Positions 53,233 to 64,000 of a DNA stretch of 64,000 bases are shown one piece after another. Source of the DNA: Amycolatopsis sp. A133 (GTDB taxonomy: Bacteria > Actinomycetota > Actinomycetes > Mycobacteriales > Pseudonocardiaceae); assembly GCF_031082405.1 (NCBI RefSeq), contig NZ_JAVHJU010000023.1:1-64000 (forward strand), given 5' to 3'. Position numbers and translations under genes: made by a program. The notes beneath the pieces are model-generated. The model searched no databases. It had not been told where the DNA came from and saw nothing but the letters and a program-made list of their open reading frames with translations. Position 1 is the stretch's first letter. Each line of letters opens with the position of its first letter.

Positions 53233-54138
53233 TCATTCCGGCCGGTGGCCGGTGAGTGCGACGAAGGCGTCGTCGAGGCTGGCCTGCTCCACGCGCAGGT
53301 CCTCGGCGATCACGCCGAGGCGGGCGAGCAGCGACGTCACCGCGTGGAGCACGTTCCCGCGGCCGCTGACCACGAGGCGGTCGGCGTGCCACTCGGCCTT
53401 CCGGACCTCCGGCAGCGCCTGGAGCCGGCCGGGGTCCAGGGGTGCCGACGGCCGGAACCGCACGACCTGCTCGTCGGTGACCCGGGCGACGAGGCCGGCG
53501 GGGGTGTCGACGGCGACGACGCGGCCGGCGTCGATCACCGCGATCCGGTCGCAGAGCCGTTCGGCCTCGGCCATGAAGTGCGTGACGAGCAGGATCGTCA
53601 CGCCCTGCGCGCGCACCGTCTCGATGAGGTCCCACGTGTCGCGGCGGGCCTGCGGGTCGAGGCCGGTGGTGAGCTCGTCGAGCACCGCCACCTCCGGGCT
53701 CCCGACCAGCGCGAGCGCGATGGACAGCCGCTGCTGCTGCCCGCCGGAGAGCTTCTTGTAGGCGGTGTTCCGGTGCTCGCTCAGGCCCAGCGTGGCGAGC
53801 AGCCGGTCCGGGTCGGCCGGCGTCCGGTAGAACGCGGCGTAGAGGCCGAGCAGCTCGCCGACCCGCAGCTTGTCCTGCAGCCGGCTCTCCTGGAGCTGGA
53901 CGCCGACGCGCTGGCGCAGTTCGGCTCGGTCGTGGCGCGGGTCGAGCCCCAGCACCGAAAGCTCACCGCCGTCGGGCGTGCGGAGGCCCTCCAGGCACTC
54001 GACGGTCGTGGTCTTGCCCGCGCCGTTCGGGCCCAGGATCCCGAAGATCTCACCGCGTTCGACGCTGAACGACACGTCGTCGACCGCGACCTTGTCCCCG
54101 TACCGCTTGTGGAGGTGCTCGACTTCGATGACCGGCAT
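53233..54138 (-). CDS. ABC exporter ATPase
   Basis: A protein of 301 residues, DrrA-like. Walker A GPNGAGKTTT, signature LSGGQQQRLSIALALV, Walker B VAVLDELTTGLDP with Glu replaced by Leu-Thr order shift (DELTTG), H-loop VTHFMAEAE. C-terminal extension of about 80 residues. First gene of a group with the permease, the glycosyltransferase and the two-component system. Confidence 0.9.
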   Translation of the reverse strand: MPVIEVEHLHKRYGDKVAVDDVSFSVERGEIFGILGPNGAGKTTTVECLEGLRTPDGGELSVLGLDPRHDRAELRQRVGVQLQESRLQDKLRVGELLGLYAAFYRTPADPDRLLATLGLSEHRNTAYKKLSGGQQQRLSIALALVGSPEVAVLDELTTGLDPQARRDTWDLIETVRAQGVTILLVTHFMAEAERLCDRIAVIDAGRVVAVDTPAGLVARVTDEQVVRFRPSAPLDPGRLQALPEVRKAEWHADRLVVSGRGNVLHAVTSLLARLGVIAEDLRVEQASLDDAFVALTGHRPE

Positions 54139-54257
54139 GGCGCCGTCCCCTTTTCCCGGATCCGTTGTGGACGGATCAAGAATCGCGCGGGGAGGCCCCT
54201 CGGCGGATCGTCAGGACGGCTCGGACCTGCATCAACCGATCGGCGGATGGGCGACCC

Positions 54258-54776
54258 CTAGGGGCGGCGGCGCCAGGTCAGCGTGATGTCCAGGGTGGCC
54301 AGCCAGGCGGTGAGGTCGTAGCCGTGCGCGGCCAGTCCTTCCACCGCGGCGTAGGTGGTCTCGAGCGCGTACTGCGCGTCTTCGGCGGTGACGAGACCGG
54401 CGGCGTGGGCTTCGAGGAGCTCGTCGGTGTCGATCACGCGGAGGGAGAGCTTGTCCTTGAGCACGATGTCGACGTAGAGGTCGGTGGCGATCCAGCGCGG
54501 GCCGTCGCGGCGGACGCGGACGACGTCGAGGTAGAAGTCCTGGTCGCGTTCGTGGCCGGGGGAGAACCAGAAGTCGGTGAAGCGGAGGCCGAGCCGGGGC
54601 ACCAGCCACGACTCGAGGTAGTGGAACTGCGCGCGGCCCGGCGTCGGGCGGGCGAGGTACAGGCCGAACGGCTCCTCGCGGAACTCCTCGACCTCCCGGT
54701 GGATGCCCTTCGGGTCGATGTTCACGCGCGCGGCGGGGTCGAAGACTTCGATCTTCGGGGGGTGCAGTGGGGCCAT
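54258..54776 (-). CDS. DUF402-family protein
   Basis: A protein of 172 residues. DUF402 (FomD/ntdP-like) landmarks: FHYLESWLVPRLGLRFTDFW and YLDVVRVRRDGPRWIATDLY then VDIVLKD, a nucleotide-phosphatase beta-barrel with conserved acidic residues. C-terminal helices AEDAQYALETTYAAVEGLAA. Start ATG 54776 with AGGA eight bases upstream; ATG 54785 is possible. Divergent from the DUF5685 gene. Confidence 0.8.
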   Translation of the reverse strand: MAPLHPPKIEVFDPAARVNIDPKGIHREVEEFREEPFGLYLARPTPGRAQFHYLESWLVPRLGLRFTDFWFSPGHERDQDFYLDVVRVRRDGPRWIATDLYVDIVLKDKLSLRVIDTDELLEAHAAGLVTAEDAQYALETTYAAVEGLAAHGYDLTAWLATLDITLTWRRRP

Positions 54777-54875
54777 GCCGGTCATCCTGCCGGGCCGGTG
54801 ACGATTCGCGCACTTCCGTCACGGCCGTCACGCGTTCGGGCTAAGGTGCGCCGACCGTGAGTGGGGGAGCAGGAA

Positions 54876-56447
54876 ATGTTCGGGATCATCCGGCCGTGCC
54901 GGCACCGGCTGTCCGAGGGGCTGCACGCGGACTGGCTCGCGCACCTGTGCGGGCTGTGCCTCACGCTGCGCGACGAGCACGGGCAGTTCGCCCGCGTCGT
55001 CACGAACTACGACGGGCTGATCATCTCGGTGCTCGTCGAGGCGCAGGCACCGCGCGGCGACTTGCGCCGCGACGCGGGCCCGTGTCCGCTGCGGGGCATG
55101 CGGACGGCGTCGGTGGCGCGCGGCGAAGGCGCCCGGCTGGCCGCTGCGGTGTCCTTGGTGCTGGCCGCGGCGAAGGTCGGCGACCACGTCGAGGACCGCG
55201 ACGGCGCCTTCGGGAGGCGCCCGGTGGCGGCGGCCGCGCGCCGGGTCGCGGCCCGGTGGGCGACGCAGGGCAGCCGCACCGGCGGCCGCGTCGGGTTCGA
55301 CACGGCGGTGCTCACCGAGGCGGTCGAGCGGCAGGGTGCGCTGGAGCGTTCGGTGCGTCCCGGCGATTCGGTGCTCCTCGCGACGGAGCCGGCCGAGCTG
55401 GCCACGGCGGCGGCCTTCGCCCGGACGGCGGAGCTGGCCGGACGGCCGGGCAACGCGGCTCCTCTGGCCGAGGCGGGCCGCCTGTTCGGCCGGGTGGCGC
55501 ACCTGCTGGACGCGGTCGAGGACCACGCGGCCGACGCGGCGGCGGGGGCCTGGAACCCGCTGGCGGCCACGGGAACGGGTCTGCCGGCGGCCCGCCGCCT
55601 GTGCGACGACGCGGTGCTGGGGGTGGAGCTGGCGTTGCGCGAAGCGGAGTTCGCCGAGCCGGCGTTGGTGCACGCGTTGCTGGTCCACGAGCTGCGCCAA
55701 GCGGTGCGGCGGGCCTTCGGGCACGGTTGCCCGGCGGGGTACGGGTCGGGGCCGGGAGCCGGCGGGCCGGCCTCGCCGGCGGGCTCCGGCGCGGTGCTGG
55801 GGCACGGCTCGCCGGCCGGGCACGGTGACCGGTCGCCGGGCGGTCTGGCCGGGCACCAGCCGCCGCCGGGGTGGATCGGGCCGGGGCCCGCGCCGCAGCA
55901 GCACCCGCACCAGGTGCCGCCGGGGTGGATCGGGCCGGGACCGGCGCCGCAGCAGCACCCGCACCAGGTGCCGCCGGGCGCTCCCGGTCCGGGTGGGCCC
56001 GGCGGCCGCGGTCCCGGCGGGCCGGGTGGCCCGGGTGGTCCGGGAGGTCCCGGTGGGCCGGGTGGCCGTGGACCCGGCGGCCCAAGAGGTCCCGGAGGCG
56101 GTGGTCCGGGAAGCCCGGGCGGTCCCGGTGGCCCTGGCGGTCCAGGAGGACCCGGCGGCCCCGGTGGTCCCCAAGACCCAGGCGATCCCCAAGGCCCAGG
56201 CGGCTCCGGCCCCCTCGACGGCAAGGGCGGCGGCCTCTGGTACCCCAAGTTCGCCGTCCCGCCGAAGAAGCGCAACCTCTTCCTCGGCTGCGCCCTCACG
56301 CCCTACATGTGCTGCACCTGCCAGTTCTGCTGCCGCGATCCCTACCCCGGGCCGTGGAGCGGGAAACCGGTGAGCACGTGCGACGGCTGCGACTGTCCCT
56401 GTGACGGCTGCTGTGACTGCTGTTCCTGTTGTGACTGCAGTTGCTGA
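54876..56447 (+). CDS. DUF5685 protein with collagen-like repeats and Cys-rich tail
   Basis: A protein of 523 residues. Residues 1-290 are the DUF5685 domain (MFGIIRPCRHRLSEGLHADW ... HLCGLCLTLRDEHGQFARVV). Then a Gly/Pro linker with two copies of an 18-residue unit beginning PPGWIGPGP (DNA 55863-55916 and 55917-55970), a collagen-like GGP/GRG stretch (about 371-444), and a tail from about 478 with 17 cysteines in CC, CxC and CxxC form. The tail could bind metal. Cytoplasmic: no signal peptide. Start ATG 54876. Role unknown. Confidence 0.85.
   Translation: MFGIIRPCRHRLSEGLHADWLAHLCGLCLTLRDEHGQFARVVTNYDGLIISVLVEAQAPRGDLRRDAGPCPLRGMRTASVARGEGARLAAAVSLVLAAAKVGDHVEDRDGAFGRRPVAAAARRVAARWATQGSRTGGRVGFDTAVLTEAVERQGALERSVRPGDSVLLATEPAELATAAAFARTAELAGRPGNAAPLAEAGRLFGRVAHLLDAVEDHAADAAAGAWNPLAATGTGLPAARRLCDDAVLGVELALREAEFAEPALVHALLVHELRQAVRRAFGHGCPAGYGSGPGAGGPASPAGSGAVLGHGSPAGHGDRSPGGLAGHQPPPGWIGPGPAPQQHPHQVPPGWIGPGPAPQQHPHQVPPGAPGPGGPGGRGPGGPGGPGGPGGPGGPGGRGPGGPRGPGGGGPGSPGGPGGPGGPGGPGGPGGPQDPGDPQGPGGSGPLDGKGGGLWYPKFAVPPKKRNLFLGCALTPYMCCTCQFCCRDPYPGPWSGKPVSTCDGCDCPCDGCCDCCSCCDCSC
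55863..55970 (+). repeat. Tandem repeat, 2 x 54 bp, inside the DUF5685 gene
   Basis: Two adjacent near-identical 54-bp units encode an 18-residue block beginning PPGWIGPGPAP. Only a few bases differ between them, so the duplication is recent or under correction. Confidence 0.85.
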
Positions 56448-56551
56448 TCCGGCAGAGCCGGACGGTGCCGATGTCACCTCGGTCACGGTGCTCCGCCCAC
56501 GCTGACCAGGGCCGACGGAAATTGTCGGTGGGTCGGCCTACTCTGGTCCAC

Positions 56552-58708
<2,157 letters not shown>

Positions 58709-59067
58709 CGGCCGGGTCGCCGGGCCGGGCGGGGCGCGGCCGGGGCCGGGAACGGTCTGCCGCCGGGCCGGGCCCGGGAAGAGGGGGCGGCCGGGTCCGG
58801 GGCAGGCAGGGGAAGCGAGGCACCGCCGAGAAGGTCAGCGTCGAGCCGGCTCGGCGCCGCGCGGGTCAGGACCGCCAGCCACACCCCACCCTGCATCCCG
58901 ATCCGAAGCCCCGACACGGCCGGTGGAACCGGGTCAAGGCACGCTTTCCCGCCTTGACGCGGTACCACCGGCCGTAGTCACAATCGGGCATCGGGATGAA
59001 GGACCTCCCACAGCCGGTCCCCGACTAACCCGGACCCCCACAGCCCGATCGAGCTCCAGGAGACGAC
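58709..59067. other. Intergenic region after uvrB with hairpin repeat
   Basis: About 360 bases, GC-rich, no supported gene. The first 100 bases are rich in CCGGG/GGCCGGG runs that could fold as a terminator for uvrB. A nested hairpin is listed separately at 58918-58973. Confidence 0.5.
58918..58973. repeat. Nested palindromic unit
   Basis: Outer stem GGCCGGTGG/CCACCGGCC and inner stem GTCAAGGC/GCCTTGAC (58933-58940, 58951-58958) around CTTTCC. The nested form and intergenic site resemble dispersed palindromic elements of actinomycetes; copy number cannot be told from this window. Confidence 0.55.
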
Positions 59068-59457
59068 TCACTCCGGAGCAGGAGCGTTCTCATCCGGCTG
59101 CAGCATCCCGAAAACATTCCCCTCGGTGTCCTTGCAATAAGCCAGCCACCCCACACCCGGCACCGGGTTCTTCGGCAGCGCCAGCGTCCCGCCGGCGCGG
59201 TTCACCTCACCCAGCGCCTCGTCCAAGTTCGCCACATCGATCGTGTTGACAAAACCGTGAACCGGAGCTGATGCCTCGGGCGCCGGACCCTGGCGGGGGA
59301 GCAGGCCGCCGTCGATTCCGTCGCCTTCGCCGGTTGTGATCATCCAGTAGGGGACGTCGCCCCAGCGTTCGAACTTCCAGCCGAACACCGCCGTGTAGAA
59401 CGCCACCGCGCGTTCGGGGTCACCCGCGTGGATCTCGAAGTGGACGGGACGAGGCAT
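59068..59457 (-). CDS. VOC/glyoxalase-like protein
   Basis: A protein of 129 residues: two beta-alpha-beta-beta-beta halves (VHFEIHAGDPERAVAFYTAV FGW and GFVNTIDVANLDEALGEVNR). Typical VOC size; metal ligands are likely the His and Glu at equivalent positions (VHFEI, HGFVN, GNVFGM). GGAGG seven bases before ATG 59457. Confidence 0.8.
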   Translation of the reverse strand: MPRPVHFEIHAGDPERAVAFYTAVFGWKFERWGDVPYWMITTGEGDGIDGGLLPRQGPAPEASAPVHGFVNTIDVANLDEALGEVNRAGGTLALPKNPVPGVGWLAYCKDTEGNVFGMLQPDENAPAPE

Positions 59458-59532
59458 GCGCGCCTCCTCAGGCCGGGCCGTCAGGTGCCGTGAGAGTACG
59501 CCCGGCCCGGCCAAAGTCACAGCCTTGCAAAG

Positions 59533-60924
59533 TCACAGCCGCGGCCGCTCCCGGAGGGTCAGGTCCGCGTCGAAGTCCGGGAAGCCCGCCGGAGCCGAGC
59601 GAAGAGCCGACGACGAAACCGGTGGCAAGCCGGCCCAGCGCCGGATCGTGGCCGTCGCCGCGGCGGCGTCGGCCGGGGCCAGCTGGGCGATCTTCGACCC
59701 GTGGTTGCCGCCCTGGACGTAGTAGCGGTACGAATCGCGGCTGCCGAAGCCCAGCTCGAACGGCTCCGCGCCCCACGGGTCGTTCGAGCCGTACACGAAC
59801 AGCAGCCGGCTCCCGCGGGACTTCACCCAGAAGTCGATGTCGGGCATCGCCAGGTAGTCGAAGCGCGGCAGGCGGATCGAGCTCGGCACGAACGTCTTCG
59901 GCTGGTCGGCGCCGGGGTAGCGCAGCAGGTCGCGGAGGTACCCGTCGTACGCCTCGGGCGAGCCCAGCTGCACCGCCGCCTGGTAGTAGTACGGGATGTA
60001 GGGCGCCAGGTCCTGGTCGGAGTAGGTGTTGAGGCTTTCCACCTTCTCGTACCAGGCGTAGACCTCCGCCGCGGGGGCCCCCGGTGCCGGCACCGTCGCG
60101 CAGTCCGCCTGCGTCTGGTACTGCCAGAAGGCGAAGTAGGAGTCGATCACCGAGATCTCGAGGGATTTGTCGGCCGACCCGACGATCGAGAACGTCAGCC
60201 CGCGCTGCGCCGCGTCCGCCGCGGCGATCGCCCCGAGTTCGTCACGCCGCTTCAGCGCGTCGCGCTGGATCGCCTTGAGCGCGTCGCGGCACGCCGGGTC
60301 GTTGCCCACGCGCGAGAGGAACCGGTTGTAGACGTCGAGCGGGTCGATGACGTCGTTGGGCGCGACGTAGGGGATCGTCGCGTCGACGTCTTCGGGGAAG
60401 AAGCGCCGGAAGTAGGTCGCGGTCATGCCGCCCTTGCTGCCGCCCGTGGCCAGCCACTTGCCCGGGTAGATCGCCTTGAACGCCTGCACCGCGCGGTGCT
60501 CGTCGGCCGCGGCCTGCCAGATCGTCAGCTGCTTCGCCCAGTTCTCCGGCTCCGGGCGGGACGGCGTGAAGTAGCGGTACTCCATCGACAGCTGGTTGCC
60601 GTCGACGATCTGCGTCGGCTCCGAGCGGTTCGGCGAGCCGCTGACGTTGTAGCCGCTCGTGAAGGCGACCGTCGGGGCGGCGAAGTCGCGGTGCAGCAGG
60701 GTGAACCGCTGCTGGAACGTGCCGGCGCCGGGGTGCCGGTGGTCGGCGGGCTGGGTGTAGGTCAGCTTGAAGAACCGGAACCCGGCCGGCGCCGCGTCCT
60801 CCGAAACGACCGTCAGCCCCGGGATCCGCTGCAGCTGCGCCTTGATGTCCGGCGCCGCCGCGGCCGCCGGAGCCAGGCCAGCCATGGCCAGCAGGACCGC
60901 ACCAGCGGTGAAAAGTCTGCGCAT
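59533..60924 (-). CDS. Secreted tripeptidyl aminopeptidase, S37 type
   Basis: A protein of 463 residues with a Sec signal (MRRLFTAGAVLLAMAGLAPA). Nucleophile Ser163 in ATGGSKGGMTATYF, acid in FVYGSNDPWGAEPF, His in QGGNHGSKIA: the PS-10/S37 peptidase layout known from Streptomyces. Cleaves N-terminal tripeptides outside the cell. ATG 60924. Confidence 0.85.
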   Translation of the reverse strand: MRRLFTAGAVLLAMAGLAPAAAAAPDIKAQLQRIPGLTVVSEDAAPAGFRFFKLTYTQPADHRHPGAGTFQQRFTLLHRDFAAPTVAFTSGYNVSGSPNRSEPTQIVDGNQLSMEYRYFTPSRPEPENWAKQLTIWQAAADEHRAVQAFKAIYPGKWLATGGSKGGMTATYFRRFFPEDVDATIPYVAPNDVIDPLDVYNRFLSRVGNDPACRDALKAIQRDALKRRDELGAIAAADAAQRGLTFSIVGSADKSLEISVIDSYFAFWQYQTQADCATVPAPGAPAAEVYAWYEKVESLNTYSDQDLAPYIPYYYQAAVQLGSPEAYDGYLRDLLRYPGADQPKTFVPSSIRLPRFDYLAMPDIDFWVKSRGSRLLFVYGSNDPWGAEPFELGFGSRDSYRYYVQGGNHGSKIAQLAPADAAAATATIRRWAGLPPVSSSALRSAPAGFPDFDADLTLRERPRL

Positions 60925-61159
60925 CGAGCACCCTCCCGGCTCACCGAACCCTCCGTGGGACCCTCACAGAACCGGCCCGGGTCGGCAATCGGCTGTCCGG
61001 GCGCAGAATCGGTCAGGATCCGACTTTCGGCGGGTGGCGCGACGCCCGGGTGGCGTCCTCAGGGGTGCGCAGCCGCGGGCATTGTGCGAGTTGTCCGGGT
61101 GATCGGCGCCACGTTACGGTCCGAATCCGTAGGCACCGGCATCGAGCGAGGGGTCCGCC

Positions 61160-61663
61160 ATGAAGGTTTCCGACTGCCCGACGACCCAGGTCGAGGTCCG
61201 CATCGGCGCGCGGCCGGCCGAGGTCTGGTCCTGGCTGCTGGACGTCGACCTGCCGGCCCGGTTCTCCACCGAGTTCCAGGGCGGTGGCTGGGTCGAGGGC
61301 TCCGAGCCCGGCCTCGGCGCGCAGTTCCGCGGCCGCAACTCCCACCCGGTCGCCGGGGAGTGGGAGACGGTCTCGACCGTGACCGGCTACGAGCCCGAGC
61401 GGCTGTTCGCCTGGGCCGTGATGGACGTGACGAACCCGGCCGCGTCGTGGCGCTTCGAGCTCGTCCCCGACGGCGACGGCACGATCCTGCGCCAGTGGGC
61501 CCAGATCGGCCCCGGCCCGTCCAACCTCACCACGATCATCGGTTCGATGCCCGAGCACGAAGAGGAAATCGTCGCGATGCGGCTCGGGGAGCTGCAGACC
61601 AACATGCAGAAGACGGTCGAGGGCATCAAGGCGCTCGCCGAGAGCGGCGTGCGCGCCTCCTAG
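61160..61663 (+). CDS. SRPBCC-family protein
   Basis: A protein of 167 residues of the START/SRPBCC fold: beta strand TQVEVRIGARPAEVWSWLLD and helix EEEIVAMRLGELQTNMQKTV EGIKAL at the end, with the ligand cavity between. No signal peptide. Its stop shares CTAG with the convergent crotonase gene. Ligand unknown. Confidence 0.8.
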   Translation: MKVSDCPTTQVEVRIGARPAEVWSWLLDVDLPARFSTEFQGGGWVEGSEPGLGAQFRGRNSHPVAGEWETVSTVTGYEPERLFAWAVMDVTNPAASWRFELVPDGDGTILRQWAQIGPGPSNLTTIIGSMPEHEEEIVAMRLGELQTNMQKTVEGIKALAESGVRAS

Positions 61664-62406
61664 CCGAGCACCCGGTCCACATAGGACTTGACGGCGGCGA
61701 GCGCCTCCGCCGACTGCCACATCCGCTCCACCTGGGGGTCGTCGGAGTGGCGGTATTCGGCGATCCGCTCGTGGAAGGGCTGCCGGATCTGGGCCTTGGT
61801 GTGGGCGAACGGCCCGGCGGGCAGCGCGCCGAGCCGGGCCGCGACGGCGACGGCCCGCTCGAGCACCTCCTCCGGCGGGGCCAGCTCGTCGGCCAGCCCG
61901 CGGGCGAGGGCCTCGTCGCCGCCCCGGGTTTCACCCGAGTAGGTGAGCGAAGGCAGCGGCGTCGTCCCGTATGCGCAGCGGAGGATCTCCATCGCCGCGA
62001 GCGGGAACGGCAGCCCGACGAGCAGCTCCGTCACCCCGATCCGGCCGGGCCCGGTGGTCAGCACGCGGTGGTCGCAGGCCGCGGCGAGCACCGCACCGCC
62101 GGCGACGGCGTGCCCGTTCAGCGCGGCGACCACGGGACGCGGGCAGCCGAACACCGCCAGCAGCGCGTCGGACAGCAGCGGCAGGAACTCCGCGACGTAG
62201 GACGCGCCGCCCGCGTCGACCCGCTTGAGGTCGACGCCGGCGCAGAAGATGCCGCCGGTCCCGGTGAGCACCACGGCACGGGCCTGCTCGGCCTCCTCGA
62301 GCCGGAGCACCAGCTCGCGGCACGAGTCCGTGTCGAGGGTGTTGCCGCCGCCGTGGTCGATCCGGAGCACGGCGACGTCGTGGCGGCTGTCCAGGGTGAT
62401 CGGCAC
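61660..62406 (-). CDS. Enoyl-CoA hydratase/isomerase family protein
   Basis: A protein of 248 residues. Crotonase oxyanion motifs GGIFCAGVDLKRVD and NGHAVAGGAVLAAACDHRVL, then IGVTELLVGLPFPLA. It keeps one catalytic acidic residue (Glu in TELLVG). Acts on acyl-CoA in the cytoplasm. GTG 62406 chosen as start. Confidence 0.85.
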   Translation of the reverse strand: MPITLDSRHDVAVLRIDHGGGNTLDTDSCRELVLRLEEAEQARAVVLTGTGGIFCAGVDLKRVDAGGASYVAEFLPLLSDALLAVFGCPRPVVAALNGHAVAGGAVLAAACDHRVLTTGPGRIGVTELLVGLPFPLAAMEILRCAYGTTPLPSLTYSGETRGGDEALARGLADELAPPEEVLERAVAVAARLGALPAGPFAHTKAQIRQPFHERIAEYRHSDDPQVERMWQSAEALAAVKSYVDRVLG

Positions 62407-62438
62407 GGCCCGACCGTACCGCGGCGCGGCCGCGGGGG

Positions 62439-63362
62439 TCAGCTGGTGATGTCCTTCTTGCCGAACCGGCGCCCGGCGTAGAGGAAGAACACCGTCCCGT
62501 AGATCGCCGCCGACAGCATGCCGCTCGCGAGGTTGGTCCAGTCGACGTCGGTCGAGATCAGGTCCATCCACGAGAACGCGTAGTGCGTCGGCAGGTAGTT
62601 CCGGAGCCCCTCCAGCGCCGTGATCTGGTCGAGGATCTGGGACAGGATCGCCACCAGCACCGCCCCGCCGACCGCGCCGAGCGGGGCGTCGGTCGACACG
62701 CTCAGCGCCAGCGCGAGCCCGGCCACCCAGGCCAGCTGCAGGATGATGTACACAGTGGACAGCGCGATGGCCAGCAGGCTGTCGCCGAAGGACACCGCGT
62801 CACCCGTCGGGCTGATCGCGTCGCCCGCGCCGTACCAGAGGATGCCGACGCCGAGTGACACCAAGGGCAGCAGGACGAGCGCAAAAGCCGACAGCAGCCC
62901 GGACACGATCGCCTTCTGCCGCAGCACCCGCTGCCGCGGCACCGGCACGGCCAGCAGGTACTTCAGGCTCGACCACGACGCTTCGCTCGCGATGGTGTCG
63001 CCGAAGAACAGCGCTACGATCATCGGCAGCAGGAACGTCCCGGACACGAACAGCGCCAGCACCACGAAGTTCGGCGCGGACGCCGTCGCCAGGTCGACGA
63101 ACCCGCCGCTGCGCCGGTTCGGGCTCGACTGCCCGAGCTGGAACGCGATCACCAGGATGAACGGCAGCAGCGCGACGAACCCGAGCAGGGACTGCGTGCG
63201 CCGCCGCTTGAGCTGGCGGCGCAGCTCGACGCCGAGCCGCAGCGTGCGCCGCGCCGAATAGCCCTCGACGGCGCCGTCCGGCCCGACACCTGCGTGCTCG
63301 GCCGAAGCGACGTCGCTCAGTTCGTCCAGCGCGTGCGGATCGGTGTGGACACCCTGACTCAC
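62439..63362 (-). CDS. ABC-2 type exporter permease
   Basis: A protein of 307 residues with a 60-residue soluble N-terminus and six membrane helices. The FFGDTIASEASWSSLKYLLA VPVPR loop marks the ABC-2 permease class. Overlaps the ATPase gene by four bases. Substrate unknown. Confidence 0.85.
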   Translation of the reverse strand: MSQGVHTDPHALDELSDVASAEHAGVGPDGAVEGYSARRTLRLGVELRRQLKRRRTQSLLGFVALLPFILVIAFQLGQSSPNRRSGGFVDLATASAPNFVVLALFVSGTFLLPMIVALFFGDTIASEASWSSLKYLLAVPVPRQRVLRQKAIVSGLLSAFALVLLPLVSLGVGILWYGAGDAISPTGDAVSFGDSLLAIALSTVYIILQLAWVAGLALALSVSTDAPLGAVGGAVLVAILSQILDQITALEGLRNYLPTHYAFSWMDLISTDVDWTNLASGMLSAAIYGTVFFLYAGRRFGKKDITS

Positions 63363-64000
63363 GACTCTTCTCCGACCAGTTGCAGGAACGCGTCTTCCAG
63401 CCGGCGCCTCGGCCCGGCCTGCTCTACCGCGACACCGGCGCGGACCAGCGCGGCCACGCCTTCGGCCCGCGGCAGGTCGCCGAGGTTCGCGTGGACCAGC
63501 TCGCCCTCGACGTCGACGTCGGTGACCCCGCTCAGCGCCTTGAGCGCCGCCGCGGCCGCGGCCGGGTCGTCGACCCGGAACGTCGCCTCGCCGCCGGCGG
63601 CGGCCAGCTCGCCGACCTCGCCCGCGGCGACCAGCGAGCCGCGGTGCATGACCACGACGTGCGTGCAGGTCTGCTCGACCTCGGCCAGCAGGTGGCTGGA
63701 CACCACCACGGTGCGGCCGGTCGCGGCGTACCGCTTCAGCACCTCGCGCATCTGGTGGATCTGGGGCGGGTCGAGCCCGTTGGTCGGTTCGTCGAGCACC
63801 ATGAGCTCCGGCAGGCCGAGCATCGCCTGGGCGATCGCCAGCCGCTGCCGCATGCCCTGGCTGTAGGTCCGCACGCGGCGCTCGACCGCGTTGCCGAGCC
63901 CGGCGATCTCCAGTGCCTCCGCGAAGTGCGCCTTTTCGGCCGGACGCCCGGTCGAGGCCCAGTACAGCTCGAGGTTCGCCCGGCCGGACAGGTGCGGGAG
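63359..64000 (-). CDS. ABC exporter ATPase, partial (5' end outside window)
   Basis: The visible 213 residues start LPHLSGRANLELYWASTGRP and include signature YSQGMRQRLAIAQAMLG, Walker B LMVLDEPTNGLDP, H-loop VVSSHLLAEVE and the C-terminal domain. The N-terminus with Walker A is beyond the right edge. Partner of the permease at 62439. Confidence 0.9.
   Translation of the reverse strand, partial: LPHLSGRANLELYWASTGRPAEKAHFAEALEIAGLGNAVERRVRTYSQGMRQRLAIAQAMLGLPELMVLDEPTNGLDPPQIHQMREVLKRYAATGRTVVVSSHLLAEVEQTCTHVVVMHRGSLVAAGEVGELAAAGGEATFRVDDPAAAAAALKALSGVTDVDVEGELVHANLGDLPRAEGVAALVRAGVAVEQAGPRRRLEDAFLQLVGEES

Noticed and set aside
55989..56200. GC-rich repeat in the DUF5685 gene as a possible assembly artefact
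   Set aside because: The frame stays open through the repeat into a coherent cysteine-rich tail, so it is read as real coding sequence.

Overview
The window is high-GC DNA from a filamentous actinomycete, most likely an Amycolatopsis-type member of the Pseudonocardiaceae. This is inferred from the GC-rich third codon positions, frequent GTG starts, ATGA/GTGA overlaps, pairs of DUF5753 and DUF397 genes, and the gene content (PdtaR-like ANTAR regulator, CoaE-GrpB fusion, DUF5685, S37 peptidase). It has two very different halves.

The left part (1 to about 23,490) is accessory DNA and looks like the right portion of an integrated mobile element. It ends at a large serine recombinase gene whose 3' end runs antisense through a tRNA gene (23491-23564). 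The tRNA 3' end is the likely attachment site. No second copy of that site was seen, so the left end probably lies outside the window. The element carries: an XRE regulator with an internal twin-arginine segment behind a 36-bp perfect palindrome; a minus-strand operon of small proteins with a DUF5753 regulator (3953 to 1514); a DUF5753/DUF397 pair (4133-5142); a prepilin peptidase; an HxlR regulator; a four-gene, tightly overlapped module (EspR-like HTH, ImmA/IrrE protease, MAB_1171c-like membrane protein, FAD monooxygenase); a small secreted DUF6355-like protein; and a Tad/Flp-type pilus locus (11125-21172). The pilus locus encodes a lipoprotein, a PKD-like secreted protein, a CpaB/SAF protein, a TadZ-like protein, TadA, TadB, TadC, four small pilin-like proteins sharing an ERG-(D/S) motif, and a membrane protein joining two LysM domains to a SARP/BTAD region. 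The pilus locus with its peptidase and regulators on a recombinase-bearing element is the most interesting system here.

The right part (23,565 to 64,000) is chromosomal. In order: pdtaR; a DUF4352-type lipoprotein; a branched-chain amino acid ABC transporter (livF-livG-livM-livH-livJ, minus strand); an alpha/beta hydrolase, a LysR regulator and a hotdog thioesterase; polA; an EF-hand protein; a trypsin-fold protein lacking its catalytic serine; a TetR-controlled YhgE/ABC-like operon with a 26-bp operator; two tandem GNAT paralogues and a methyltransferase; rpsA with promoter and strong terminator; TetR and OsmC; coaE; an ABC exporter, glycosyltransferase and two-component system group; DUF402; a DUF5685 protein with collagen-like repeats and a cysteine-rich tail; uvrB; a VOC protein; an S37 peptidase; SRPBCC and crotonase genes; and an ABC exporter cut by the right edge.

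Regulation visible in sequence includes terminators at 24916, 45659 and 37764, a hairpin between livJ and livH, and several genes (polA, coaE, uvrB, the trypsin-like gene) whose start codon lies 7-8 nt after a TANNNT box, suggesting leaderless transcripts. All assignments come from reading the sequence and family knowledge; no database search was run.
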